A DNA stretch of 16,868 nucleotides, from the NCBI GenBank assembly GCA_017880825.1, contig JADGRN010000012.1, positions 1 through 16,868 on the forward strand, given 5' to 3'. How positions within the stretch are numbered: the stretch's first letter is position 1; every line of letters starts with the position of its first letter. Both the position numbers and the translations under genes were made by a program. The notes beneath the pieces are model-generated. The model did no database searches. It saw only the letters and a list, made by a program, of their open reading frames with translations, and was not told where the DNA came from. The DNA is from Methylophilaceae bacterium (lineage in GTDB: Bacteria; Pseudomonadota; Gammaproteobacteria; Burkholderiales; Methylophilaceae). This document shows positions 6,386 through 14,260 of the stretch, piece after piece.

Positions 6386-6943
6386 ATGTCTAAATCTTCA
6401 ACCTATGCTGCGCTCGGTGCGATGCTGCTTATTTCCGCTTGTACCACAGTGCCCAATGGGCCTAGCGTTATGGCCCTTCCTGGAAGCGGGAAGGACTTTG
6501 AGCAGTTTCGTAGCGATGAGAACTATTGCAGGCAATATAGTTTAAGCCAGAGTAACGGAACTTCAGCCAGTAAGGCCGCGAATGACAGTTTTGCAGAAAG
6601 TGCCGTTGTTGGCACTGTAATCGGCACGGTCATAGGGGCTGCTGTTGGCGGGCGTGAAGGGGCTGCAGTAGGCGCAGGTACCGGGCTGCTGGTTGGCAGC
6701 GTAGAAGGTAGCAATGCCGCCGGGGCATCAGCTTACAATGTGCAACAGCGCTACGATAATGCCTACATCCAATGCATGTATTCCAAGGGGCATCGCGTTC
6801 CGGTTTCAGGACGTTTCGTAACACAGGACAGACCGGTTGCTTCGCCACCGCCGCGCTATTTGCCACCCCCTCCACCGCCAGGATACTATCCACCGCCAGA
6901 GCCATCTGACAGACCGCCACCTCCGCCAGTACAAGGTAATTGA
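6386..6943 (+). CDS. Glycine-zipper lipoprotein
   Basis: A 185-residue probable outer-membrane lipoprotein. The lipobox LISAC puts the acylated Cys at 19. The middle carries a glycine-zipper segment (VVGTVIGTVIGAAVGG and GAAVGAGTGLLVG, about 74-108), which in this class packs membrane-spanning helices. The C-terminus is Pro-rich (PPPRYLPPPPPPGYYPPP and following). Of two possible starts, ATG at 6386 is preferred over TTG at 6380 because AAGGA at 6372-6376 is correctly spaced only for the ATG. It follows the exported protein gene in the same direction. The role is unknown. Confidence 0.82.
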   Translation: MSKSSTYAALGAMLLISACTTVPNGPSVMALPGSGKDFEQFRSDENYCRQYSLSQSNGTSASKAANDSFAESAVVGTVIGTVIGAAVGGREGAAVGAGTGLLVGSVEGSNAAGASAYNVQQRYDNAYIQCMYSKGHRVPVSGRFVTQDRPVASPPPRYLPPPPPPGYYPPPEPSDRPPPPPVQGN

Positions 6944-7076
6944 ATCACCATATTTGAAGACATGGCAAGGTTTTACGCTCTGAATATCGATTCCACTGCG
7001 TTATGTACGCTGTCTAACAGACCGCTTTGGAATTGACTGAAATAATAACCCCACCTAAAAGCCCGGAGTAATCTAA

Positions 7077-7676
7077 ATGAAATTGATCGTTAATTTGCTG
7101 GTGAGCGTTGCATTAGTGGTGTGTTCTTCTCTGGCAGTGGCCGAAATTGTCACGCCGTCTGTGTTGGTAAAAAATACGGCAAATGAAGTACTGGAAATCA
7201 TCAAGAATGACAAGGATATCCAGGCCGGTGACATGCACAAAATCACTGCTCTTGCAGAAGATAAAGTGCTGCCGCATTTCGATTTCGTGCATATGTCACG
7301 TTTAGTTCTGGGGAAAGACTGGAGTCCTGCCAGCAAAGAGCAACAAGGACTTTTTATTAGTGAGTTCCGTACTCTGCTGATTCGCACCTATGCCTCGGCG
7401 CTGGCCAAATATCGTAACCAGACCATTGAATACAAACCGCTGCGCGAACAAAGCGGTGACACCGATGTAACAGTCAAGACGCTGATTCTGCAACCCGGGG
7501 GAGAGCCGCTGCCGCTGAATTACAAATTGGACAAGGCCGGTGAAGAATGGAAGGTGTATGACCTGGAGATTGGTGGCGTCAGTTTGGTGAACAGCTATCG
7601 CGGACAGTTCTCGACCGAAATACGTAAATCAGGCATGGATGGACTGATCCAGAAACTGGCCGATAAAAACAAGTAA
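7077..7676 (+). CDS. mlaC: MlaC-type phospholipid-binding periplasmic protein
   Basis: A 199-residue Tol_Tol_Ttg2/MlaC family protein. In the Mla system, MlaC carries phospholipids between the outer-membrane MlaA complex and the inner-membrane MlaFEDB transporter to keep outer-membrane asymmetry. The signal peptide (1-22) ends AVA before EIVTP. The family pattern is seen in FDFVHMSRLVLGKDW, the helical segment EFRTLLIRTYASALAKY, and the final VSLVNSYRGQFS with a short tail. GGAG precedes the ATG. No other mla gene is in the window, so this is an orphan copy or belongs to a split set; a paralogous lipid carrier is possible. Confidence 0.85.
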   Translation: MKLIVNLLVSVALVVCSSLAVAEIVTPSVLVKNTANEVLEIIKNDKDIQAGDMHKITALAEDKVLPHFDFVHMSRLVLGKDWSPASKEQQGLFISEFRTLLIRTYASALAKYRNQTIEYKPLREQSGDTDVTVKTLILQPGGEPLPLNYKLDKAGEEWKVYDLEIGGVSLVNSYRGQFSTEIRKSGMDGLIQKLADKNK

Positions 7677-7687
7677 GCCAGTGTTCA

Positions 7688-7710
7688 AAAATAGCCGTTC
7701 AGGCTATTTT
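7688..7710. terminator. Shared bidirectional terminator between mlaC and msrB
   Basis: The perfect 9-bp stem AAAATAGCC (7688-7696) and GGCTATTTT (7702-7710) has a 5-base loop and A/T runs on both sides, so it can act for both converging genes. It overlaps the last codons and stop of msrB (7704-7706). Confidence 0.75.
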
Positions 7711-8096
7711 GGTTTAAAACTCAATGACGCGGAATTTATACAATAGCGCAGGCCGGTCGGCGGCGGCCCGTCATTGAATACGTGACCGAGATGCGCGTCG
7801 CAGACGTTGCAGATAACTTCGGTGCGAATCATTCCATATGAGGTGTCGGTCACCTCGCGCACATTGGCGGGATCGAGTGCTTTGAAATAGCTCGGCCAGC
7901 CGCAGCCGGAATCGAATTTTGTGTCGGATTCAAACAGCGCTGTACCACAGCACACACAAGTATATATCCCGGCTTCGTGATGATCGACAAACTCGCCGGT
8001 GCCTGCGCGCTCGGTCGCGGCATGGCGGGTTACCTCATATTGAGTCGGGGTGAGTTGTTGCTGCCACTCCGCATCGGGCTTGACGATCTTCTTCAT
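7704..8096 (-). CDS. msrB: Peptide-methionine (R)-S-oxide reductase
   Basis: Reduces the R-epimer of methionine sulfoxide in oxidised proteins. The 130-residue protein has the structural zinc pairs C47/C50 and C96/C99, the conserved SGCGWPSY segment (C65) and the catalytic cysteine C119 in RYCINSASL. The chosen ATG at 8096 has AGGA six bases upstream; a GTG at 8108 would add four residues but lacks such support. It lies 34 bases downstream of the DUF1993 gene and is probably in one transcript with it. Confidence 0.95.
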   Translation of the reverse strand: MKKIVKPDAEWQQQLTPTQYEVTRHAATERAGTGEFVDHHEAGIYTCVCCGTALFESDTKFDSGCGWPSYFKALDPANVREVTDTSYGMIRTEVICNVCDAHLGHVFNDGPPPTGLRYCINSASLSFKPK

Positions 8097-8130
8097 GACT
8101 ATCCTCACTATCTAACTGGTGTTAGCTCGA

Positions 8131-8637
8131 TCAGATACCGCCTATAAAATCCGGCTTGCCTATCTCCAAGCCATTATGGCGCAGGATGGCGTAAGTCGTG
8201 GTGAGGTGAAAATAGAAATTGGGCAGCACAAAACTGAGCAGATAAGGCTGGCCGAGAAAGCTGACTTCCTTGCCGCGCAGTTTAAGGCTGATTGGGCGAT
8301 CTGCGCTGCCGTCTATTTGCGGCGGACTCACACTTTGCAAAAAGGCCACGGTCTTGGCGATGCGTGCCTGCAACTCGGGGAAGGTGGTTTCATTATCCTC
8401 ATAACTCGGCACTTCAATTCCAGCCAAGCGAGCTGCACAGCCTTTCGCGACATCGCTGGCAATCTGCACCTGGCGGGAGAGCGGATACATATCTGGCGCC
8501 AGCCGGGCGTTGATAAACACCGAGGGATCAATCTTCTTCGCCTCGGCATGCGTCGCCGCCTTATCCAGAATCGCCGACAGATTGCCCAGTCCGCGAATAA
8601 AGACCGGGATGGATGCTTGGTACATTGATAGAGACAT
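8131..8637 (-). CDS. DUF1993 family protein
   Basis: A 168-residue protein matching my knowledge of the DUF1993 family: N-terminal MSLSMYQASIPVFIRGLGNL, central LAPDMYPLSRQVQIASDVAKG and C-terminal LPNFYFHLTTTYAILRHNGLEIGKPDFIG. The family is thought to have a DinB-like helical bundle, and no enzymatic role is established. H36-type and C-terminal histidines could bind metal, but this is speculation. GGAG precedes the ATG, and a promoter with a perfect -10 lies upstream (8728-8754). It is likely co-transcribed with msrB. Confidence 0.85.
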   Translation of the reverse strand: MSLSMYQASIPVFIRGLGNLSAILDKAATHAEAKKIDPSVFINARLAPDMYPLSRQVQIASDVAKGCAARLAGIEVPSYEDNETTFPELQARIAKTVAFLQSVSPPQIDGSADRPISLKLRGKEVSFLGQPYLLSFVLPNFYFHLTTTYAILRHNGLEIGKPDFIGGI

Positions 8638-8727
8638 GGCATTGCTCCAAATAATCCAGGTGGAAAACGGCCATCAATCGCAACGCATCGAACTTCAAAT
8701 GAGTTATTTTGCGAGATCAGCCGCTCA

Positions 8728-8754
8728 ATTATAAAACACGATTTAACCCTGCAA
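8728..8754 (-). promoter_or_regulatory. Sigma-70 promoter for DUF1993-msrB
   Basis: On the minus strand there is a perfect TATAAT (8728-8733) and TTGCAG (8749-8754) as -35, with a short 15-base spacer; shifting the -35 one base gives CTTGCA with 16. The predicted start near 8721 leaves an untranslated leader of roughly 84 bases before the ATG at 8637. Confidence 0.5.
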
Positions 8755-8804
8755 GCGCATTTAGCAATATTCAATCACAAAAAATACATATGCTTAAGTA
8801 GCAG

Positions 8805-10331
8805 CTAGGCAGTACGCAAACTGATATTGCGCCACTGTGCCGGACCGGTCTGATGCACCGAAGTGCCGTTGCTATCTACCGCAACGGTGACCGGCATATC
8901 CTTGACTTCGAACTCATAAATCGCTTCCATGCCCATATCGGCAAACGCCACCACGCGCGCTGACTGGATGGACTTGGACACCAGATAGGCGGCACCGCCC
9001 ACGGCAATCAGATATACCGAACGGTGCTTGCGGATCGCCTCAATAGCCTCGGGGCCGCGCTCTGCCTTGCCTATCATGCCCAGCAGCCCGGTTTTATCCA
9101 GCATCATCTCGGTGAATTTATCCATGCGTGTCGCCGTGGTCGGCCCCGCAGGCCCGACGGCTTCGTCACGCACTGCATCTACAGGGCCGACGTAATATAT
9201 AAAGCGGTTGTGAAAATCAACACCGTCCGGCAACGCCTCGCCGCGACTCAGGATGTCGGCGATACGCTTGTGCGCCGCATCACGCCCGGTCAGCAGTTTG
9301 CCGCTCAGCAGCAAGGCTTCGCCCGGCTGCCATGTGATGATATCTTGCGCGGTCACAGTGTCGAGATTGACACGCCGTGTCTGCGGATTGGCGATCCAGA
9401 TTACATCCGGCCAATCCTTCAAGTCAGGCGGCGTCAAATGCGCCGGGCCAGAGCCATCGAGCACGAAATGCGCATGGCGCGTGGCGGCACAGTTGGGAAT
9501 CACCGCCACCGGCAAGGATGCTGCATGCGTCGGGTAATCCAGAATCTTGACATCGAGCACCGTGGTCAGCCCGCCCAAGCCTTGTGCGCCTATCCCCAGC
9601 GCGTTAATCTTGTCATAGAGTTCGAGGCGCAGCTCTTCCAGTTTATTGGCAGCTCCGCGCGCCCGTAACTTTGCTAAATCGATGGGCGCCATCAAGGATT
9701 CCTTGGCCAGCAGCATGGACTTCTCCGCCGTGCCGCCTATGCCTACCCCCAGAACGCCGGGCGGACACCAGCCCGCGCCCATGTCGGACACCTCGCTCAG
9801 TATCCAGTCAACGATGCTGTCCGACGGATTCAGCATGGTAAATCTGGCTTTATTCTCAGAGCCGCCGCCTTTGGCAGCTATTCTGACATCGACCTTGTTG
9901 CCGGGCACCAGTCGCACATGGGTGACTGCGGGCGTATTGTCACGCGTGTTTTTCCTGGCGCCTGCCGGGTCTGCCACAATCGACGCGCGCAGCGGGTTAT
10001 CCGGCAGCAGATAGGCACGCCGCACGCCTGCGTTGACCATAGCTTCGATATCCGCGCCCGGCTCCCATCGAACCTCAGTCCCCACATTGACGAATACCAC
10101 CACGATGCCGGTATCCTGGCAAATCGGCCGCTTGCCCTCGGCGCACATGCGCGAATTGGTCAGTATCTGGGCAATGGCGTCACGCGCTGCGGGAGACTGC
10201 TCGCGTGCATAGGCATCACCCAAGGCCTGGATAAAATCCACCGGATGGTAGTAGGACATGAACTGCAGCGCATCGGCAACACTCGCAATAAAATCTGCGC
10301 TCCGGATTAAAGGTTGGCTGGTTTGGCTCAT
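8805..10331 (-). CDS. Fumarate hydratase, class I (fused alpha/beta)
   Basis: An oxygen-sensitive [4Fe-4S] hydratase that interconverts fumarate and L-malate. The 508-residue protein joins the alpha region (about 1-290) and the beta region (about 300-508, with GPAGPTTATRMDKFTE). The three cluster cysteines are C71 (ICQDTG), C189 (GWCPPG) and C281 (NCAATRH). Its ATG overlaps the ligase stop by four bases (ATGA), so translation is coupled to the ligase. Some class I fumarases also hydrate mesaconate to (S)-citramalate, which matters here because a CoA ligase and a CitE-like lyase precede it. It is the last gene of the cluster; no hairpin terminator was recognised after it. Confidence 0.93.
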   Translation of the reverse strand: MSQTSQPLIRSADFIASVADALQFMSYYHPVDFIQALGDAYAREQSPAARDAIAQILTNSRMCAEGKRPICQDTGIVVVFVNVGTEVRWEPGADIEAMVNAGVRRAYLLPDNPLRASIVADPAGARKNTRDNTPAVTHVRLVPGNKVDVRIAAKGGGSENKARFTMLNPSDSIVDWILSEVSDMGAGWCPPGVLGVGIGGTAEKSMLLAKESLMAPIDLAKLRARGAANKLEELRLELYDKINALGIGAQGLGGLTTVLDVKILDYPTHAASLPVAVIPNCAATRHAHFVLDGSGPAHLTPPDLKDWPDVIWIANPQTRRVNLDTVTAQDIITWQPGEALLLSGKLLTGRDAAHKRIADILSRGEALPDGVDFHNRFIYYVGPVDAVRDEAVGPAGPTTATRMDKFTEMMLDKTGLLGMIGKAERGPEAIEAIRKHRSVYLIAVGGAAYLVSKSIQSARVVAFADMGMEAIYEFEVKDMPVTVAVDSNGTSVHQTGPAQWRNISLRTA

Positions 10332-12007
10332 GCGCTGGACCTGTTCAGTGCAATCGAGGGATTAACCTCGCGGCGCAGTATCTTGCCATTTTTGGTGCGC
10401 GGCAGTTGCTGGGTAATGTAGATCACCTTGGGTGCTTTATAGGCGGCGAGATGCTGTTTACCAAATGCCAGCAACTCGTCTGCTGTTACATTGCTATCGG
10501 GCTGCAGGATAATATAGGCTACCACCAGCACCTTGTCCTTGTCGATCTCTTCGCCCACCGCAGCGCAGTCTGCCACTGCCGGATGCGACTTGAGCACGCG
10601 TTCGATCTCGTAAGGCGAGACGCGGAAACCAAAGCTTTTGATGATATCGTCCTTGCGCCCCAGAAACCACAGGTAACCGTCTTCATCGAAACGTGCATAG
10701 TCGCCGGTGAAGAACCAGCCGTCGCGCTTGAGTTTGGCAGTCTCTTCCGGCAGGTTCCAGTAGTATAAAAATAAGCCGGGGTCGCTGTCTGGAACGCTGA
10801 TGACGCCCTCCTCACCCACTGCTACCGGCTGCAAGGTCTCAGGGTCGAGCAACTGAATGGTATGCCCGGGCTGCGGGAAGCCGGCAGAGCCCGGACGTAT
10901 CGGGCGCGACTTGGTTTCGCACAGGTAGTAGGAAAACTCCGACATGCCCACCGCTTCGTAAATATCAATGCCAAAACGCGCGCGCCACTGTTCCAGCACT
11001 TCATCCGACAGATGCTCGCCAGCGCTCATGCAGTAACGCAGGCTGGGCGTATCTTTCTGACTGTATGTGGTTTTCTGCAGAATTTGCCTGTAAATAGTCG
11101 GCACGCCAACAAAAATCGTGGCGCCGTGCTTGGCGATGAGCCTTGGCCAGGTATTGGCGTCGTTTTTGCCTTCATGCACGATGACGGTTTTGCCCAGATA
11201 GAGCGGATCCATCAAGCCCGAGCCCAGCACGTAGGTCCAGTTGAATTTGCCCGAATGCATGATGCGATCACCATTCTGGCTGAAATCAAACCAGTATTTG
11301 GAGGCCGGCTCACGCCCAATCAGGGCGCGGTGCGCATGCAACACCCCCTTGGGATAGCCGGTGGTGCCGGAGGTATAAACCAGATAGGCCGGATCGTCGG
11401 CTTTGGTTGGATGCGAGGCATCCCAGGTAGTAATGGCTTGCAGCGCTGTATCCAGGTCCAACACCTGCAACTCCGCTGCGGGTACAGTTGCGCCTTGGCC
11501 GCATAGCAGTACATAACGCAGTGCCGGCAGCCCTTGCAATTCGCCGCGTAGCGTTTGCCAGGCCAGCTTATCTGTCACCAGCACGGCGGCGCCAGAATCC
11601 TTTGCCAGATACAGTACTTCTTCGGCGGTGAGCAAGGTCGAGGTGGGTACCGCAATCGTACCGCGCTTCATGGCACCGAGAAAGGCGGTGGGATAATCCA
11701 GGCTGTTGGGCAGGCGAATCAGCACGCGATCACCCACTTCGATTCCCAGATTGTGCAGCAACTGGGCAAAACGGCTGGTACGCATTGCCAGCTCAGCAAA
11801 TGTCGCCTGCGAAGTACCGAGCTTGTCATCTTCAACGATCATGGCAACCGAGTTCTCAATTGCCGTACAGAGATGCTTATCGGTACAGGCGACGCCGATG
11901 TTGAAATACTCCGGCACGTGCCATACCCATGGTTCGAACGGTGCAAAGTTTTGCGCTTTGGTTACGGCTTGCGTCACGCTCAGGCTCGCTTGTTGGATTT
12001 GATTCAT
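10328..12007 (-). CDS. AMP-forming acyl-CoA synthetase, substrate unknown
   Basis: An adenylate-forming (ANL) ligase that activates a carboxylic acid with ATP and CoA. The 559-residue protein has the P-loop YTSGTTGYPKG (211-221), the YEAVGMSE motif, the TGD motif (434-436), the hinge GRKDDIIKSFGFRVSP (450 onward) and the catalytic Lys542 in NGKILRR. The overall style is nearest to benzoate-CoA ligase/medium-chain acyl-CoA synthetase-like proteins, but the substrate cannot be read from sequence. The ATG at 12007, four bases after the lyase stop, is preferred; an upstream ATG at 12028 would overlap the lyase gene. Neither has a clear ribosome-binding site. Context suggests a C4 or C5 acid such as malate or citramalate; this is inference. 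Confidence 0.85.
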   Translation of the reverse strand: MNQIQQASLSVTQAVTKAQNFAPFEPWVWHVPEYFNIGVACTDKHLCTAIENSVAMIVEDDKLGTSQATFAELAMRTSRFAQLLHNLGIEVGDRVLIRLPNSLDYPTAFLGAMKRGTIAVPTSTLLTAEEVLYLAKDSGAAVLVTDKLAWQTLRGELQGLPALRYVLLCGQGATVPAAELQVLDLDTALQAITTWDASHPTKADDPAYLVYTSGTTGYPKGVLHAHRALIGREPASKYWFDFSQNGDRIMHSGKFNWTYVLGSGLMDPLYLGKTVIVHEGKNDANTWPRLIAKHGATIFVGVPTIYRQILQKTTYSQKDTPSLRYCMSAGEHLSDEVLEQWRARFGIDIYEAVGMSEFSYYLCETKSRPIRPGSAGFPQPGHTIQLLDPETLQPVAVGEEGVISVPDSDPGLFLYYWNLPEETAKLKRDGWFFTGDYARFDEDGYLWFLGRKDDIIKSFGFRVSPYEIERVLKSHPAVADCAAVGEEIDKDKVLVVAYIILQPDSNVTADELLAFGKQHLAAYKAPKVIYITQQLPRTKNGKILRREVNPSIALNRSSA

Positions 12008-12011
12008 AAGG

Positions 12012-13169
12012 CTAGAGGAACAAACCATACGGCCAATTTTGGCGGATCACCTGAGTCGGCAGCAACTGCAGCACCTTCAGCGCAAATTTGGTATCTTCCG
12101 GGCCCAAGGCACGCAGTGCATTGGCGCGCAACAAGGTCTGGAGTGCTTTGCCAAACATCGGCGGGTCCAGCATTTCGCCTTCGAACTTGATGGCGCCGCC
12201 CAGCAGTGCGTCTGCCTCAATGGCGGCCTTGAGTATTTTGACTTTTTGCGCAATCTCGGTGGGCGAAGGCGTGTAGGCCACCTTGCACAAATGGATATGT
12301 CCGGGATGAATCACCTGCTTGCCGGTAAGTCCCATCGCCGATTCCTGACAGGCATGCTTGTAAACGATGCGCGACTCGTTTTCTCCGTGCAGGTCAAGCC
12401 AGCGGCGCACGTCATGCGGTTCCAGAAAATTTTCCGGCATGCTGCTGCTGCCGATCAAAGTCTCTACGCCGCCTATCACGCCCTTGCCTGCAATCCGCGC
12501 TTCGAACATGAGCTGATTCATGAAGTACTTGAGTTCTTCGATCCAGTTTTCCGGCGTGATATGGATGCCCATGGCCTTGGAAAAATCGTGGATACCGAAT
12601 ACCGCATGCTTGACGGTAGAGTACTGCATGAGATCACTGGCGATCTTGAGCGACTTGGGGTGTTCGATAATCGGCTGGATGGTGATTTTGCTGTTCCAGC
12701 CTGCCAGCAAATTGGACAAATCGCGCACCTCAGCCGCGCCGTAAGCCTCGCCCGCCTTGGCCAGCATGATCACATCAATGAAATCTGCCATGTCGCGCAC
12801 AAACTCGATATCCTGCTCATATTCATCGGTACGGAAAGGATTGATGCGAATCGCGACGACAACCTTTTTGCTGATTTGTCTGAAACTCGGCAGTTCCTGT
12901 CTGAGCAGAGTACGGCTCATCTCTTTTTGCCGGCAGCCGTCTTCCAGATCGAATATGACCGTATGTGCAGGGGTATTCAGCGCATGCTTCCTCATGCGCT
13001 TGGCAGCCGCTTCCAGGTCTTCGTAGATGCCCAACGAAGGTGCGTACTTCACCGGCGGGTAATACAGCTGTATGCCCGGCCAGTAATCGCCAAGCACGTG
13101 CGGTGTCACCACACGGCAATAATCTATACCTGCATAAGCTTCGGGATTGGATGTGCTGATTTGATTCAT
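12012..13169 (-). CDS. HpcH/HpaI-CitE family CoA-ester lyase (malyl/citramalyl-CoA lyase-like)
   Basis: A TIM-barrel lyase family that includes citrate lyase beta, L-malyl-CoA lyase and citramalyl-CoA lyase. Family features: the metal-binding DLEDG (74-78), an Arg in RINPF (R108), a Glu in PIIEHPKSL (E169), GIHDF (192-196), and the C-terminal GLTGKQVIHPGHI. At 385 residues it is longer than typical CitE (about 290-300) and Mcl1 (about 318), with about 35 extra residues before the barrel. The ATG overlaps the sdhE stop by four bases. No citrate lyase alpha or gamma gene is nearby, which argues against citrate lyase and for a CoA-ester substrate. Confidence 0.85.
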   Translation of the reverse strand: MNQISTSNPEAYAGIDYCRVVTPHVLGDYWPGIQLYYPPVKYAPSLGIYEDLEAAAKRMRKHALNTPAHTVIFDLEDGCRQKEMSRTLLRQELPSFRQISKKVVVAIRINPFRTDEYEQDIEFVRDMADFIDVIMLAKAGEAYGAAEVRDLSNLLAGWNSKITIQPIIEHPKSLKIASDLMQYSTVKHAVFGIHDFSKAMGIHITPENWIEELKYFMNQLMFEARIAGKGVIGGVETLIGSSSMPENFLEPHDVRRWLDLHGENESRIVYKHACQESAMGLTGKQVIHPGHIHLCKVAYTPSPTEIAQKVKILKAAIEADALLGGAIKFEGEMLDPPMFGKALQTLLRANALRALGPEDTKFALKVLQLLPTQVIRQNWPYGLFL

Positions 13170-13543
13170 GAGCGTAGCCCCTGAAAATATCTTGTTAATA
13201 GGTCGTTCGAATCCGTGTTGATAGATAATCCTTGCGCATGACTTTGGTCCGTAGCCACAGTTTTATGTTCCCCTCGCAGCCATGTCAGCAATTGCTGGGT
13301 AGCCGGGTCCCCAGATGCTGTGTTGCTGATGACCAAATTCCACAAGTCGTTATCCGGCATATCCAGCAGTTTATCCAACGCTGCAACCTGTTCATCAGTC
13401 AGCGCGATAGCATTGTTTTCTTGCAGATGGGTTTCGATGAAGCCTTTAAACAGCAGATCGAGTTCCAGCATGCCGCGCCGGCAGCGCCATTGCATACGCC
13501 TGGCTGTTTCATTGCCGGGTGCATTGGCGGTGTTGGTATCCAT
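13166..13543 (-). CDS. sdhE: FAD assembly factor SdhE
   Basis: A small cytoplasmic protein needed for covalent attachment of FAD to SdhA. The core helical domain (about 16-90) contains the hallmark RGMLELD (R23-G24-x2-E27). At 125 residues it is longer than the usual 80-95: residues 91-125 form an extra polar tail ending LLTRYFQGLRS. Its ATG overlaps the sdhB stop by one base (TAATG), and its stop overlaps the lyase start (ATGA), so it is translated between the two. Confidence 0.9.
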   Translation of the reverse strand: MDTNTANAPGNETARRMQWRCRRGMLELDLLFKGFIETHLQENNAIALTDEQVAALDKLLDMPDNDLWNLVISNTASGDPATQQLLTWLRGEHKTVATDQSHAQGLSINTDSNDLLTRYFQGLRS

Positions 13544-14241
13544 TATTTGAAGCTCTGCTTCAACTTGAGCGCCTTGATTTCATTGATGGCCTTGGACGGA
13601 TTGAGGCCCTTGGGGCAAACATCGACGCAGTTCATGATGTTGTGACAGCGATACAGCCGATAAGGGTCCTCCAGATTTTCCAGACGTTCTTCCTGCGCCT
13701 GGTCGCGGCTGTCCTGGATGAAGCGATAAGCGGTCAACAACCCGGCCGGGCCGACAAATTTATCCGGATTCCACCAGAACGACGGGCAGGCCGCAGTACA
13801 GGCACCGCACATGATGCACTCGTACAAGCCATCCAGTTTGGCGCGATCTTCCGGCGACTGCAGGCGCTCGGTGACTGGCGGTGGATCATTGTTGACCAGA
13901 TAGGGTTTGACCGAATTGTAGTGCTCAAAAAACTGCGTCATATCGACGATCAGATCGCGAATCACCGGCATGCCAGGCAGAGGGCGTAACACTACGGGTT
14001 CCTTGATACCGGCCAGCGGCGTGATGCAGGCCAGGCCGTTCTTGCCGTTGATATTCATCGCATCCGAACCACACACCCCTTCGCGGCAGGAGCGGCGCAG
14101 GCTCAGCGTGTCATCCAGTTGTTTAATCTGCAGGATGGCGTCCAGCAGCATGCGCGTATCTGGCGCCAACTCGATATCGTAATCCTGCATGTAAGGATCT
14201 TTGTCAGTATCAGGATTAAAGCGGTAGATGGAAAACTTCAT
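13543..14241 (-). CDS. sdhB: Succinate dehydrogenase iron-sulfur subunit
   Basis: Carries electrons from FAD to quinone through three clusters. The [2Fe-2S] ligands are C52, C57, D60 and C72, an Asp in the third place as in E. coli. The [4Fe-4S] motif is CIMCGACTAACP, and the C-terminal CHNIMNC...CPKG supplies the [3Fe-4S] cluster. The 232-residue start MKFSIYRFNP at 14241 is chosen because AAGGA lies 6 bases upstream and matches homologues; a longer frame from 14277 would overlap sdhA and adds no family sequence. The stop overlaps the sdhE start. Confidence 0.96.
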   Translation of the reverse strand: MKFSIYRFNPDTDKDPYMQDYDIELAPDTRMLLDAILQIKQLDDTLSLRRSCREGVCGSDAMNINGKNGLACITPLAGIKEPVVLRPLPGMPVIRDLIVDMTQFFEHYNSVKPYLVNNDPPPVTERLQSPEDRAKLDGLYECIMCGACTAACPSFWWNPDKFVGPAGLLTAYRFIQDSRDQAQEERLENLEDPYRLYRCHNIMNCVDVCPKGLNPSKAINEIKALKLKQSFK

Positions 14242-14260
14242 GCTAGTCCTTAAATTCAGC

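Noticed and set aside
7033..7061. TTGACT-17-TAAAAG as promoter of mlaC
   Set aside because: Its start would fall on the GGAG ribosome-binding site at 7065-7068, leaving mlaC without one.
9024..9668. Plus-strand frame of 214 codons
   Set aside because: Antisense to the class I fumarase, with no family features.
12039..13184. Open frame of 381 codons on the plus strand
   Set aside because: Exactly antisense to the CitE-like lyase, without a recognisable domain; a codon-bias shadow.
13166..13543. Citrate synthase expected after sdhE
   Set aside because: None of the following frames shows citrate synthase motifs; the next gene is clearly a CitE-like lyase.
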